Origin: an uncultured Flaviramulus sp. | Lineage (GTDB): Bacteria; Bacteroidota; Bacteroidia; Flavobacteriales; Flavobacteriaceae | DNA: 64,000 nt | Assembly: GCA_947495125.1 (NCBI GenBank) | Contig: CANLXL010000007.1 | Coordinates: forward strand, 186,001 to 250,000 | Direction of reading: 5' to 3' | Part shown: positions 16,269 to 24,620 of the stretch, in pieces | Layout: each line of letters begins with the position of its first letter | Position numbering within the stretch: position 1 is the first letter of the stretch | Notes under the pieces: generated by a model | What the model was told of the DNA's origin: nothing | The model's database searches: none | Seen by the model: only the letters and a program-made list of their open reading frames with translations | Translations under genes and position numbers: made by a program

Positions 16269-17126
16269 ATGAAAGAAAAATTGTTTAATAATATAAATCA
16301 TATTTTGATTTTCGTTGGTTTAATTTTATTAACGATTGTCCTTTCTTTTTTGGTTAACCGTTTTTTCAAACGTCAAATAAGAAGGTCAACAGCGTTGATG
16401 AATACTGATCCGACCAACTATCAGTTTTTACGTCATTTAATTATTGCTTTGATTTACATCGTTGGCTTAAGCATCTCTATTTATTCAATGCCTGAGTTAC
16501 GACTTTTAGCAACCTCTCTTTTAGCTGGAGCTGGAGTACTAGCTGTTGCTGTAGGTTTTGCTTCTCAGCATGCTCTTAGTAATATCATTAGTGGCATATT
16601 TATTGTCATATTTAAACCGTTCAGAATTAATGACCGCCTGAAAATAGGAGATAAGGTTGGTGTGGTAGAAGATATAAGCCTCAGACACACTGTTATAAGA
16701 GATTTTGAAAATAAACGAATAATCATTCCAAATTCGATTATTAGCCAAGAGGTTATTATTAATTCTGATTTTACAGATGATAAGATATGTAAATGGATTG
16801 AAATAGGGATAAGTTATAGTTCAAACATTGAATTGGCTAAGTCTATAATTAAAGATGAAATCTTAAATCACCCTTTGCATATAGATCCCCGAACAGATAT
16901 TCAAAAAAATAATGGAGAAGAGTTGGCACCGGTAAAGGTAATACAACTGGATGAATCTTCAGTTAATTTAAGGGGTTGGGCCTGGGCTAAAGACTCTGCA
17001 GACGCTTTTATAATGGGATGTGATTTACTTGAGAGCATCAAATTGAGATTTGATAAAGAAGGGATAGAAATCCCATTTCCGCACAGGACACTTGTTTATA
17101 AAGAAAAATTGGTTTCTAAAGCGTAA
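16269..17126 (+). CDS. Second MscS-family mechanosensitive channel
   Basis: 285 residues. N-terminal transmembrane region, then the pore helix region LLAGAGVLAVAVGFASQHAL (about 80-100) and IFKPFRINDRLKIG beginning the beta domain, ending IEIPFPHRTLVY. It differs clearly from the first MscS (11398) and is closer to the YbdG/MscK-like type with ASQ in the pore helix. It follows the usp gene by 7 bp and precedes corA by 5 bp, forming a tight usp-mscS-corA operon. Confidence 0.9.
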   Translation: MKEKLFNNINHILIFVGLILLTIVLSFLVNRFFKRQIRRSTALMNTDPTNYQFLRHLIIALIYIVGLSISIYSMPELRLLATSLLAGAGVLAVAVGFASQHALSNIISGIFIVIFKPFRINDRLKIGDKVGVVEDISLRHTVIRDFENKRIIIPNSIISQEVIINSDFTDDKICKWIEIGISYSSNIELAKSIIKDEILNHPLHIDPRTDIQKNNGEELAPVKVIQLDESSVNLRGWAWAKDSADAFIMGCDLLESIKLRFDKEGIEIPFPHRTLVYKEKLVSKA

Positions 17127-17131
17127 ATAAA

Positions 17132-18187
17132 ATGAATAAGCAAAAGAAAAAAATAGGACTTGCTCCGGGATCGATAGTTTTTACCGGAAATAGAAAAGTT
17201 GAGAAAGTACTTATTCATCATTTACAATATGATTCCAATAATTTAAAAGAAAGGGTTTTAAGCAGTCATTCAAAATCGACATTGGTGAGCTCTGAAGAAA
17301 ATATGGTTGACTGGTATGATGTAAGAGGCATGCATGATACTGAATTAATTGGTCTTTTTGGGAGCACTTTTGATATACATCCGTTAATCTTGGAGGCTGT
17401 TGTTGATATTAATCAAAGACCAAAGTTTGAAGAATACCCTAAAGGAAATTTTATTTTACTTCGTTCATTAAAGTTTGATTCCGTAAAATTAGAATTGAAA
17501 AAGGAGCATATAGCCATTTATTTTAATAAAGGCTTTGTAGCGACATTTCAAGAAACGGAAACCGATTTATTTGAATCTGTCAGAAAACGTATTAAGGCTG
17601 ATAGGTCTCGTATTAAAATGCGAGGTGCAGATTACCTTGCATACGCATTGATGGATGAAACTGTAGACAACTATTATATTGCGCTGGAGAGCATTGAATC
17701 TCATATTGAAACACTGGATGATAAAATGATGGAAAATGTGGAGAACAATACTAAAAATAAAATTCATCATTTAAAAAAAGAGCTGCTGGCTTTACGTAAG
17801 TCCATATTACCTTTAAGAGAAGCAATCGCTAATTTTTATAAAACTGAAAGTGATTTTGTTGAAGAAGATAGTCGTGTTTTTATAAGAAATTTATATGAAA
17901 ATACCATTCAAATCATGGATGCAGTAGAATCAAATAGAGATATACTCAATGGGCTACAGGATCTTTTTATTTCTGAGGTTAGTTTCAAGATGAATAAGGT
18001 TATGCAGTTGTTAACCATAATCTCAGTTATTTTTATTCCTTTAACGTTTCTTGCCGGAATATATGGAATGAATTTTGAAAATATTCCAGAACTTAGATAT
18101 AAATACTCTTACTTTATTCTTTGGAGTATAATGATTTTGATTTTTGCTTTTATGATATATTTTTTTAAGAAAAAGAAGTGGTTATAA
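17132..18187 (+). CDS. corA: CorA-family magnesium/cobalt transporter
   Basis: 351 residues. A large N-terminal cytosolic funnel domain with the long helix region (about 180-280), then two C-terminal transmembrane segments. The selectivity motif YGMN is at residues 311-314 and is followed by FENIPE instead of the usual acidic loop. It forms a pentameric Mg2+ channel in the inner membrane. Last gene of the usp-mscS-corA operon, matching the island's ion-homeostasis theme. Confidence 0.93.
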   Translation: MNKQKKKIGLAPGSIVFTGNRKVEKVLIHHLQYDSNNLKERVLSSHSKSTLVSSEENMVDWYDVRGMHDTELIGLFGSTFDIHPLILEAVVDINQRPKFEEYPKGNFILLRSLKFDSVKLELKKEHIAIYFNKGFVATFQETETDLFESVRKRIKADRSRIKMRGADYLAYALMDETVDNYYIALESIESHIETLDDKMMENVENNTKNKIHHLKKELLALRKSILPLREAIANFYKTESDFVEEDSRVFIRNLYENTIQIMDAVESNRDILNGLQDLFISEVSFKMNKVMQLLTIISVIFIPLTFLAGIYGMNFENIPELRYKYSYFILWSIMILIFAFMIYFFKKKKWL

Positions 18188-18326
18188 GTATCATCAAGGT
18201 AATTGCTTAATAATTTTACTCTATATTTTTGGCCGACACTAAACAGTACATTGAGTAGGCTTTTTTACTTCAAAGAAAATCAATTAACTTTGTGAAATAC
18301 ACTCTAGATTCTTTATCCTAAAAAGT

Positions 18327-18461
18327 TCAGATTTTGCTGACCCTATTCATAATATTAATTTTATTTTCAATAGGCGGTTTCTTTTTAATTCTAGGTCGTC
18401 TTGCTCCAAAAGTTCCTCTGTTTATTTTCCCGCGCTTTGTTTTTTTATCACCTTTTCCCAT
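18327..18461 (-). CDS. 30S ribosomal protein THX
   Basis: 44 residues starting MGKGDKKTKRGKINRGTFGA then RRPRIKKKPP and a short tail. The MGKGDKKTxRGKI opening is the hallmark of THX (bTHX) proteins, which sit in the head of the 30S subunit. It was found by reading the minus strand downstream of corA, to which it is convergent. It lies inside the proposed island, which is unusual for a ribosomal protein. The C-terminal 14 residues (IENKINIMNRVSKI) look unlike the usual Lys/Ala-rich ending. Confidence 0.85.
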   Translation of the reverse strand: MGKGDKKTKRGKINRGTFGARRPRIKKKPPIENKINIMNRVSKI

Positions 18462-18844
18462 TATAAATAATTTACAGTTGTTTTTTATTTAATATACTGA
18501 TGTTTTGCTTAAAAGCCAAGCGAAACTTGTTTAAACATAAACAGCTAAAAACTAAAAGAGTATAATACAAAATTAGAATTAGTTTCAAATGAAGTGCCTC
18601 GAATACATAAATTTGTCATTCCTGTACAAGTTACAACAATAAGCTAATTTTGGATATTAAGGCAAAAGAATTAGAATATGATGCAGGAGGATTGCTTAAT
18701 GAGTATTGATATTCTCCACAAGTTAATTGATTTTACATGGAATATTAATAGATAACTGTAACAAATTATATTTTTTTTTATCTTTTAAAAGAGCCTATAT
18801 TTAATTGTCCGACCCAATAATATGAAATTTAAAGAAGTTCATAA
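18462..18844. other. Intergenic, no supported gene
   Basis: AT-rich region between THX and the ABC permease, upstream of both. I see no open frame, clear TAnnTTTG promoter or GAG half-site pair. Short runs such as the T-run at 18772-18780 have no clear role. Confidence 0.5.
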
Positions 18845-21220
18845 ATGTTAAAGAACAATCTCCTGCTGTTTCTTAGAAATATTAAAAAAGACAAAAGTTC
18901 TTTTTTAATAAACATTGTTGGATTATCAACAGGGCTAGCTTGTGTTCTTTTGATTTATCTATGGATAAGTGCTGAATTGAAAGTGGACAAGTTTCATGAA
19001 AAAGATAGTCAGCTATATCAAGTAATGCATAATCGTGAATTTCCTGATTACATAATGACTTTGGGTCATACACCTATTCAATTGGCCGAGGCTTTAGTCG
19101 AGGAAATACCTGAAATAGAATCAGCCGTAGCCGTAAGTAGTACCTATCATAGACCTGAAGGTGTCCTCTCAAACAGAGATAAACATCTGGTAGCTAACGG
19201 GCTATTCGTGGGTAAAAATTATTTTGATGTTTTTTCTTACGAACTTATAAAAGGAGACACTAAGCAAGTACTGGCGGATAAAAACAGCATAGTCCTGTCT
19301 GAAGAGTTAGCTATAAAAATGTTTAATTCTGCGGAAGATGTTATTGGTAAAACGGTTGAATGGAACTATAAAAGGTTTGGTGGAACATTCCAAGTGTCCG
19401 GCATTTTTGAAAATCCCCCAGCGAATTCTACTGCTCAATTTGACTTCGTATTCAATATTGAATTACTACTTGATCATCACCGTGATTCAAGGGAGTGGTA
19501 CAGCAGCAATGCCGAAACCTATTTGATATTAAAAAAGGGAGCGAACATTGAAAATTTAAATGTGAAGATTGAAGATTTCATGAAAGGAAAGCATTCCTTA
19601 CAATCGGAAAGGTCTACTCTGTTTGTCCAGCAATTTTCCAGCAAGTACCTATATAGTCAGTACGAAAACGGTATACAGATAGGAGGAAGAATAGCGTATG
19701 TAAAACTATTTTCAATTATTGCGTTGTTTATATTAACGATTGCCTGTATCAATTTTATGAACTTATCCACGGCACAAGCATCAAGAAAGATGAAAGAGAT
19801 TGGAGTAAAAAAAGCTATGGGAGCAAACCGCAATGTATTAATTACTCAATTCTTGGGAGAATCCATACTGATGGCCATTTTATCTCTGGTCATGGCACTT
19901 GTATTGGTTATTTTGCTCCTCCCTCATTTTAATGTAATTATTGGGAAAAGTCTTTATTTAAACATTGAACTTGGTGATATTCTAATTGTTGTTGGTATTG
20001 TTTTGTTTACAGGTTTGGTTGCCGGCAGCTATCCTGCCTTTTACCTTTCTGGTTTTAATCCAGTAACTGTTTTAAAGGGAAAACGAAACAGCTCTTGGGG
20101 CGAACAATGGATACGTAAAAGCTTGGTTATACTTCAATTTACCATCTCCATTATTTTTATTGTTGGTTTTTTAATTATTAATAAACAAATTGAATTTACT
20201 CAAGCTAAAAACCTGGGTTATAACCGGGACAATATCATTTCTTTTGAAAGAAAAGGGAAGGTTGATAATAATAATCTTAGTGTTTTTATGTCGGAATTGA
20301 AGAATATTCCTGGAGTTTTGAACGCCTCCATTACACTTGGGGATTTTATAGAAGCCAGAAGTGGTAATACAAGCTTTTCATGGAATGGAAAAACAGAGGA
20401 GGAGCAAAAACCGTTTCCGTCCCCAGAGGTTAGCTATGACTTTATTGAGATGTTAGATATAGAAATGGAGGAAGGTCGTTCCTTTTCAAGGGAGTACGCT
20501 AATGAGGAGTCAAAAATCATATTAAACGAAGCTGCTGTCAAAATGATAGGGTTTAAACAACCTATTGGTAAAAGTATTAAGTTTCAAGGCCAAGATAGAC
20601 AAATTATAGGTGTGGTAAAAAACTTTCATTATGGCTCCCTTCATAAAATTGTTGAACCGCTCTTTTTTCGATTCGTTCCACACGGAAAGGATATTATTGT
20701 AAAAATCAAATCGGGTACTGAAAAGGCTACAATTGAACGGCTCGAGGAATTCTATAAAAAATTTCATCCGGCCTACCCATTTGAATTTACATTTATGGAT
20801 GACGATTACCAAGGGCTTTATGAGGCCGAAAACAAGATTGCCGTTTTATCAAAATACTTTAGTGTAATTGCCATTATCATTTCTTGTCTGGGCTTGTTTG
20901 GACTCACGACCTTCATTGTTGAGCGGCGACGAAAGGAAATAGGTGTCCGTAAAGTGCTCGGTCAGAGTGCTGTACAAGTTACGGTTATGTTGTCCAATGA
21001 ATTTACCAAACTCGTCTTGGTATCCATTCTGATTGCATTTCCCATCGCCTTTTTGTTGGTCAACAATTGGCTTTCTGGTTTTGCTTATCGAATTTCATTG
21101 CGTCCGGAGTATTTTTTATTGGCAGCCCTAGCGGCCCTGTCACTTGCCATATTGACCGTAGGAAGTCAAGCCATGGGGGTGGTAAATGAAAATCCGATTG
21201 AAGCTTTGAAGGAAGAATAA
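18845..21220 (+). CDS. FtsX/MacB-type ABC transporter permease
   Basis: 791 residues. Transmembrane segment at about 17-40, a MacB-like periplasmic domain (40-285), an FtsX domain (about 290-420 with FMNLSTAQASRKMKEIGVKKAMGANR), a linker segment at about 435, a second periplasmic domain, and a second FtsX domain (about 685-785 with RRKEIGVRKVLGQSAVQV). This double-permease form is common in Bacteroidota. No ATPase or membrane-fusion partner is adjacent, so it is an orphan that must use an ATPase encoded elsewhere. It is the last cargo gene before the right copy of the long repeat. Confidence 0.88.
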   Translation: MLKNNLLLFLRNIKKDKSSFLINIVGLSTGLACVLLIYLWISAELKVDKFHEKDSQLYQVMHNREFPDYIMTLGHTPIQLAEALVEEIPEIESAVAVSSTYHRPEGVLSNRDKHLVANGLFVGKNYFDVFSYELIKGDTKQVLADKNSIVLSEELAIKMFNSAEDVIGKTVEWNYKRFGGTFQVSGIFENPPANSTAQFDFVFNIELLLDHHRDSREWYSSNAETYLILKKGANIENLNVKIEDFMKGKHSLQSERSTLFVQQFSSKYLYSQYENGIQIGGRIAYVKLFSIIALFILTIACINFMNLSTAQASRKMKEIGVKKAMGANRNVLITQFLGESILMAILSLVMALVLVILLLPHFNVIIGKSLYLNIELGDILIVVGIVLFTGLVAGSYPAFYLSGFNPVTVLKGKRNSSWGEQWIRKSLVILQFTISIIFIVGFLIINKQIEFTQAKNLGYNRDNIISFERKGKVDNNNLSVFMSELKNIPGVLNASITLGDFIEARSGNTSFSWNGKTEEEQKPFPSPEVSYDFIEMLDIEMEEGRSFSREYANEESKIILNEAAVKMIGFKQPIGKSIKFQGQDRQIIGVVKNFHYGSLHKIVEPLFFRFVPHGKDIIVKIKSGTEKATIERLEEFYKKFHPAYPFEFTFMDDDYQGLYEAENKIAVLSKYFSVIAIIISCLGLFGLTTFIVERRRKEIGVRKVLGQSAVQVTVMLSNEFTKLVLVSILIAFPIAFLLVNNWLSGFAYRISLRPEYFLLAALAALSLAILTVGSQAMGVVNENPIEALKEE

Positions 21221-21332
21221 TATTCTATTAAGTTGGATAATCTGATCAAAGTGAACACTTATTCTTGACTAAAGTGAGTTTTGTAATAATTATTGCAAAT
21301 AATTTAACTATAGCCATTGGATGCAACAGAAA

Positions 21333-21645
21333 GTTGGACATAATGTTGCGTGGGCAGGGTTCGAACCTGTTTTTTAAATAGTTGATATTCATAAAGTTAA
21401 TATGTGCTTAGCAAATAGAGTAACCGATTAACGCACCTTTTTGTATTTTAAAATTTAAATGGACTTAAAATGAATGCAATTGCATTCAAAATTTAAATAT
21501 AGTTGATGTACTTATAAATATTTTTCTAATGCGTATTCATGTTTTTACTCAATTGAAATATTACTCAATTTGAATTAGAAATGTATAAGAATTATTTAGC
21601 AGTTTAATCTCTTAACTAATAGTTCATTTTTTTATTGCAAGTCCA
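21333..21645 (+). repeat. Long direct repeat, right copy
   Basis: About 313 bp aligning with 1127-1454 in the same orientation. It preserves the perfect palindrome TGAATGCAATTGCATTCA at 21471-21488. Near its start CAGGGTTCGAACCTG resembles a tRNA T-arm on the opposite strand, so the repeat may derive from a tRNA-adjacent region. Confidence 0.85.
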
Positions 21646-22282
21646 GTCGCAGAAAAAGCGACAGAGTTCGCCTAGTAAAAAGATCACCCCCAACCTTTTT
21701 TACACAAAGTTTAAAATTCTGCCCGAGACAAACTGCATAACCGTTCGCTCACTCACTTTTATAAGTTCTTACTCGTTCACAATTTTAGTATCGGTTACCG
21801 AAAAGGTAACGGCGATAGCACTATGGGAAGTAAGTGAATGAAATTGAAATGTATGCTAATCTGTATCATTTTACTACAAATAAACTTGGTAATTATTAAG
21901 GCGCATAGAATTCAATATCAAAAGAAAAGGAAAACGCTCAAGATATAATAAGTATGTGATTTTAAAAGGAAAAGTATATCAAACTACATCAAATAGAACC
22001 ATCTAAAATGAATATGAAAATTAGTTTATTTAAATGATTGTCAGTTGTTTGTAAATAATTAACTTCACTTTATTACTAAAAAAATAATGGTGTTCAAAGT
22101 ACCTCAAATAGCTTTTCAATAATGATTGAAAAGTATTAAGATCCTGAAAATGAAATGAAGGAATCGTATAGCAAGAGGGTAACCCGCTCCGCGAGGTTAC
22201 GAATATTTTTATTTCCACAAATAATTTATAATCAGTTTGTTAAGAGCAAAGCAATAACTAAAAATAAACAAAAGGACTTGGT
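21646..22282. other. Non-coding stretch before the mobilization gene
   Basis: No supported gene. The only open frame near here (from 21635 to 21841) begins inside the repeat and has no family resemblance. GTAACCCGCTCCGCGAGGTTAC at 22179-22200 has inverted GTAACC/GGTTAC ends and could form a hairpin. Confidence 0.45.
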
Positions 22283-22338
22283 TTTTTACTAAAAAACGAC
22301 GCCAGCCCTTTAAAATCAATAAATTTTTTACTAAAAAA
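22283..22338 (+). repeat. Paired TTTTTTACTAAAAAA elements at the mobilization gene start
   Basis: TTTTTTACTAAAAAA occurs at 22283-22297 and 22324-22338, 41 bp apart. The second ends on the A of the ATG. Its reverse complement, TTTTTTAGTAAAAAA, recurs at 22860-22874. The near-symmetrical element could be an operator for autoregulation of the mobilization genes. Confidence 0.55.
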
Positions 22339-22709
22339 TGGATAAAGGATATGAAAAACAACCGTTTGAGACCTTAAAAATTAAGGCTCCCGTGGCTAAA
22401 AAATTTAGACGTTTTTGCAGAGCCATGTCTGGATCTCAATCCATGACCTTATTGCTGATGATTGAATTTTTTGAACACAATGGCATCTCCCCAAAAGAAT
22501 CCATCGGCCCACAAATGCAAACACTGGAGAGCCTCATAAAAAAAAGAATCAATGGGGTGATTGCCATCATGAAAGACATTGAAAAGAATCAAACCAAACC
22601 TACTGTAGCCATGATGCAATCTTTATTTCAAGAAGCCGAGCCTAAAAAGAAACCCTTGCTTTTAGAAAAAGAAGCCAAAAAAAAGAAGCCATCACTTCTT
22701 AAAAAATAA
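22338..22709 (+). CDS. BfmA/BtgA-like mobilization accessory protein
   Basis: 123 residues. FETLKIKAPVAKKFRRFCRAMSGSQSMTLLLMIEFFEHNGISPKE fits the ribbon-helix-helix-like N-terminus of Bacteroidota BfmA/BtgA mobilization proteins. It is followed by a helix with IKKRINGVIAIMKDIEKNQTKP and a Lys-rich tail. Such proteins bind oriT and assist the relaxase encoded next. Here the next frame is a broken relaxase stub, so it may be an orphan. The basic, repetitive C-terminus is typical. Confidence 0.8.
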   Translation: MDKGYEKQPFETLKIKAPVAKKFRRFCRAMSGSQSMTLLLMIEFFEHNGISPKESIGPQMQTLESLIKKRINGVIAIMKDIEKNQTKPTVAMMQSLFQEAEPKKKPLLLEKEAKKKKPSLLKK

Positions 22710-22724
22710 TAAAGGATCAAATCT

Positions 22725-22829
22725 ATGTATATCAGTATTTCAGCACAATCATTAGGCTGACACTTTACCCAAAGTGTTTCTGACTTTGTGGACTATTTGG
22801 AGAAGGAAAATCATTTGAGGAACCCTTAA
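22725..22829 (+). pseudogene. Relaxase (mobilization nickase) remnant
   Basis: Starting at ATG 22725, the frame reads MYISISAQSLG, a TGA stop (22758-22760), then HFTQSVSDFVDYLEKENHL and a stop at 22827-22829. The N-termini of Bacteroidota BfmC/DUF5712-type relaxases have the form MYIxIxxxxxGxNxxxSxxxFVxYLEKEN. The residues are clearly homologous but the gene is interrupted and lacks the whole catalytic body. It lies 15 bp after the BfmA-like gene, the normal order of a mobilization operon. Confidence 0.75.
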
Positions 22830-22845
22830 ACTACTCTAATATACT

Positions 22846-22865
22846 GCTAATTATTAGCCTTTTTT
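22846..22865 (+). terminator. Short hairpin with T-run after the relaxase remnant
   Basis: GCTAA (22846-22850) pairs with TTAGC (22854-22858), followed by CTTTTTT. The stem is short. The T-run overlaps the third, inverted copy of the TTTTTTACTAAAAAA element. Confidence 0.45.
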
Positions 22866-23029
22866 AGTAAAAAAAAATGAAAAAAACTGGAATATTGAAA
22901 ATGAAATCATGGGGTTACAAAAAGGTATTAATGTTGACAAAAACAAAAAAAGAGAACAATAAAAAAAAATTTAAAACGTTAAGTTTGTTAACCTTTTATT
23001 TTGTTTAAAGTTGTTTTAAAAAAGGGACC

Positions 23030-23084
23030 ACCACTTGTCCACCACTTGTCCAAAGCTTGTCCACTACTTGTCCAGAGGTTGTCC
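23030..23084 (+). repeat. Five tandem 11-bp repeats ending TTGTCC
   Basis: Five units of exactly 11 bp: ACCACTTGTCC twice, then AAAGCTTGTCC, ACTACTTGTCC and AGAGGTTGTCC. TTGTCC is invariant. It lies 38 bp beyond the integrase stop codon. With one unit per helical turn, all copies face the same side of the DNA, as expected for a cooperative protein-binding site. Confidence 0.8.
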
Positions 23085-23121
23085 AAAATTTGGTACACCT
23101 ACTTATAAAATGAATTAAAAT

Positions 23122-24372
23122 TTATGAATCTTTAGAATTTGTTTCTTTGCTTCTGTTTTGTTTTTCTAATTTCTCTTCAAGTAGATTCATATCATCACTA
23201 ACTTTACGATCGACTATTTTTGCATAATGCTGAGTGGTTCTCAACGATTTATGACCAAGCATTTTACTAACGGTTTCAATTGGTACACCATTAGTTAAAG
23301 TAACAGTAGTTGCAAAAGTATGACGCGCCAAGTGTGTGGTTAACGGTTTGGTTATACCACAGAGCATTGCTATCTCTTTTAAATAGGCATTAGATTTCTG
23401 ATTACTAAACACAGGTATTAAACGCTCACTTTTTATGACTTTTGGATCGTAGGCATAACGATTTAAAACCTCCTTCGCTATGGGTAACAAAGGGATACTA
23501 CTTCGAGTATTCGTTTTGGTACGCTTAATATTTATCCACTGTTTGCCATCAATGCCAATAGTGATATCAGATTTGGATAGTTTCTCAACATCAGAATAGG
23601 CGAGACCTGTATAGCATGAAAACACAAACATATCCCTTACCACTTTCAACCTATCGAAATGTAATTCTTTCGAGTAGAGTGTATCTATTTCTTCAGCAGT
23701 TAAATATTCACGCTCAACGGCTTCAAATTGTACTTTGTAATTATAAAAAGGATCTCGATCCATCCATTGATTTGCTAAAGCAATGCGAATTATCTTTTTA
23801 AAATTATTAATATATTTTAGTGCTGAATTATGATTGCAATTCCTAACTGTTTTTAAGAATAATTCAAACTTCTTGATAAAATCATAGTCTATATCTTGAA
23901 ACCTAAAATCCTCTTCCTTGAATACTTCATTTATAAATTGTTTGACATGGCTATAACACGTCCAGTATCTTTTAGCTGTGCTTTTGGATATATCTTTATC
24001 AATTAGTAAGTCAACTTCTTCATTATGTTTTTTAAACTCTTTTAAGACTAATTTTTTTGGTTTTCCACCGGAATTAAACTCTTGCATGATTCTCGAAGAA
24101 GTTATGTATTCTTCATCGTCTTTGAGTCTTTGATGTATCTTATTGAGTTTAGAGGTAATCATATCCATATAGGTATTCAGCATATCCGCATCTGAATTTC
24201 TTCCCATAACTCGTGAGGAACGTTTGTTCCATTTATCTTCATCAATCTTTCTATTGATACTCATGTCAGAACGCTTGCCATTGGCTGTGATTCTTAAATA
24301 TATATCACATTTATTACTCTTTTTACTTCTACTTTTTCGGATGAAAAAAGTACTGCTAAAACGATCTTCCAT
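23122..24372 (-). CDS. int: Tyrosine recombinase (island integrase)
   Basis: 416 residues from the ATG at 24372; an upstream in-frame ATG at 24426 is possible. The start at 24372 gives MEDRFSSTFFIRKSRSKKSN, the usual N-terminus of the Bacteroidota family (AP2-like arm-binding domain). A SAM-like core-binding domain covers about residues 85-195. The catalytic domain has TGLAYSDVEKL at the Arg-I region, HLARHTFATTVTL (HxxR) and LGHKSLRTTQHYAKI with the nucleophile Tyr383. As often in this group, the first Arg position reads Ala. It lies beside ssrA, pointing away, and is inferred to catalyse recombination between the 14-bp copies. Confidence 0.93.
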   Translation of the reverse strand: MEDRFSSTFFIRKSRSKKSNKCDIYLRITANGKRSDMSINRKIDEDKWNKRSSRVMGRNSDADMLNTYMDMITSKLNKIHQRLKDDEEYITSSRIMQEFNSGGKPKKLVLKEFKKHNEEVDLLIDKDISKSTAKRYWTCYSHVKQFINEVFKEEDFRFQDIDYDFIKKFELFLKTVRNCNHNSALKYINNFKKIIRIALANQWMDRDPFYNYKVQFEAVEREYLTAEEIDTLYSKELHFDRLKVVRDMFVFSCYTGLAYSDVEKLSKSDITIGIDGKQWINIKRTKTNTRSSIPLLPIAKEVLNRYAYDPKVIKSERLIPVFSNQKSNAYLKEIAMLCGITKPLTTHLARHTFATTVTLTNGVPIETVSKMLGHKSLRTTQHYAKIVDRKVSDDMNLLEEKLEKQNRSKETNSKDS

Positions 24373-24385
24373 AAGGCTACCATTA

Positions 24386-24544
24386 AATTGCACACTAAAT
24401 GTACACAAATAAGTAATAATAAACAAATCATGAAAGACATCAAATGTCTGAAATACAGTTAATTATATTAAATTGGTGTGCAATTTTTAAGAGAGACCTA
24501 AGGTCGCCGAATTGCGCACTTTTTAGATGGTTTAGTGTGCAATT
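24386..24544. repeat. Four AATTGCACAC-type sites between integrase and ssrA
   Basis: AATTGCACAC at 24386-24395, its inverted form GTGTGCAATT at 24476-24485 and 24535-24544, and the one-mismatch AATTGCGCAC at 24510-24519. They lie between the integrase start and the att site, where recombinase, excisionase or autoregulatory sites would be expected. Confidence 0.55.
24501..24514 (+). repeat. Subterminal repeat of island (right copy)
   Basis: AGGTCGCCGAATTG matches 777-790 at 13 of 14 positions in the same orientation. Confidence 0.5.
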
Positions 24545-24559
24545 ATATGATATCATATA
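24544..24559. repeat. 16-bp perfect palindrome
   Basis: TATATGATATCATATA reads the same on both strands. It lies between the last GTGTGCAATT site and the terminator hairpin. It may be a dimeric protein-binding site; its role is unknown. Confidence 0.6.
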
Positions 24560-24564
24560 AAATT

Positions 24565-24599
24565 AAAAACCCTGTAAATCATACGATTACAGGGTTTTT
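24565..24599 (-). terminator. Terminator of ssrA supplied by the island
   Basis: AAAAACCCTGTAA (24565-24577) pairs perfectly with TTACAGGGTTTTT (24587-24599), a 13-bp stem with T-runs on both strands. It lies 24 bp past the ssrA 3' end. It resembles in design the hairpin at 676-702, which would be the original terminator. Confidence 0.8.
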
Positions 24600-24620
24600 G
24601 GTGAGTTTTGATACTCAATA

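Noticed and set aside
21635-21841. 68-codon frame starting in the right long repeat
   Set aside because: Begins within the repeat and has no family resemblance; probably non-coding.
23030-23084. CRISPR array
   Set aside because: Units are 11 bp with no spacers and no cas genes nearby.
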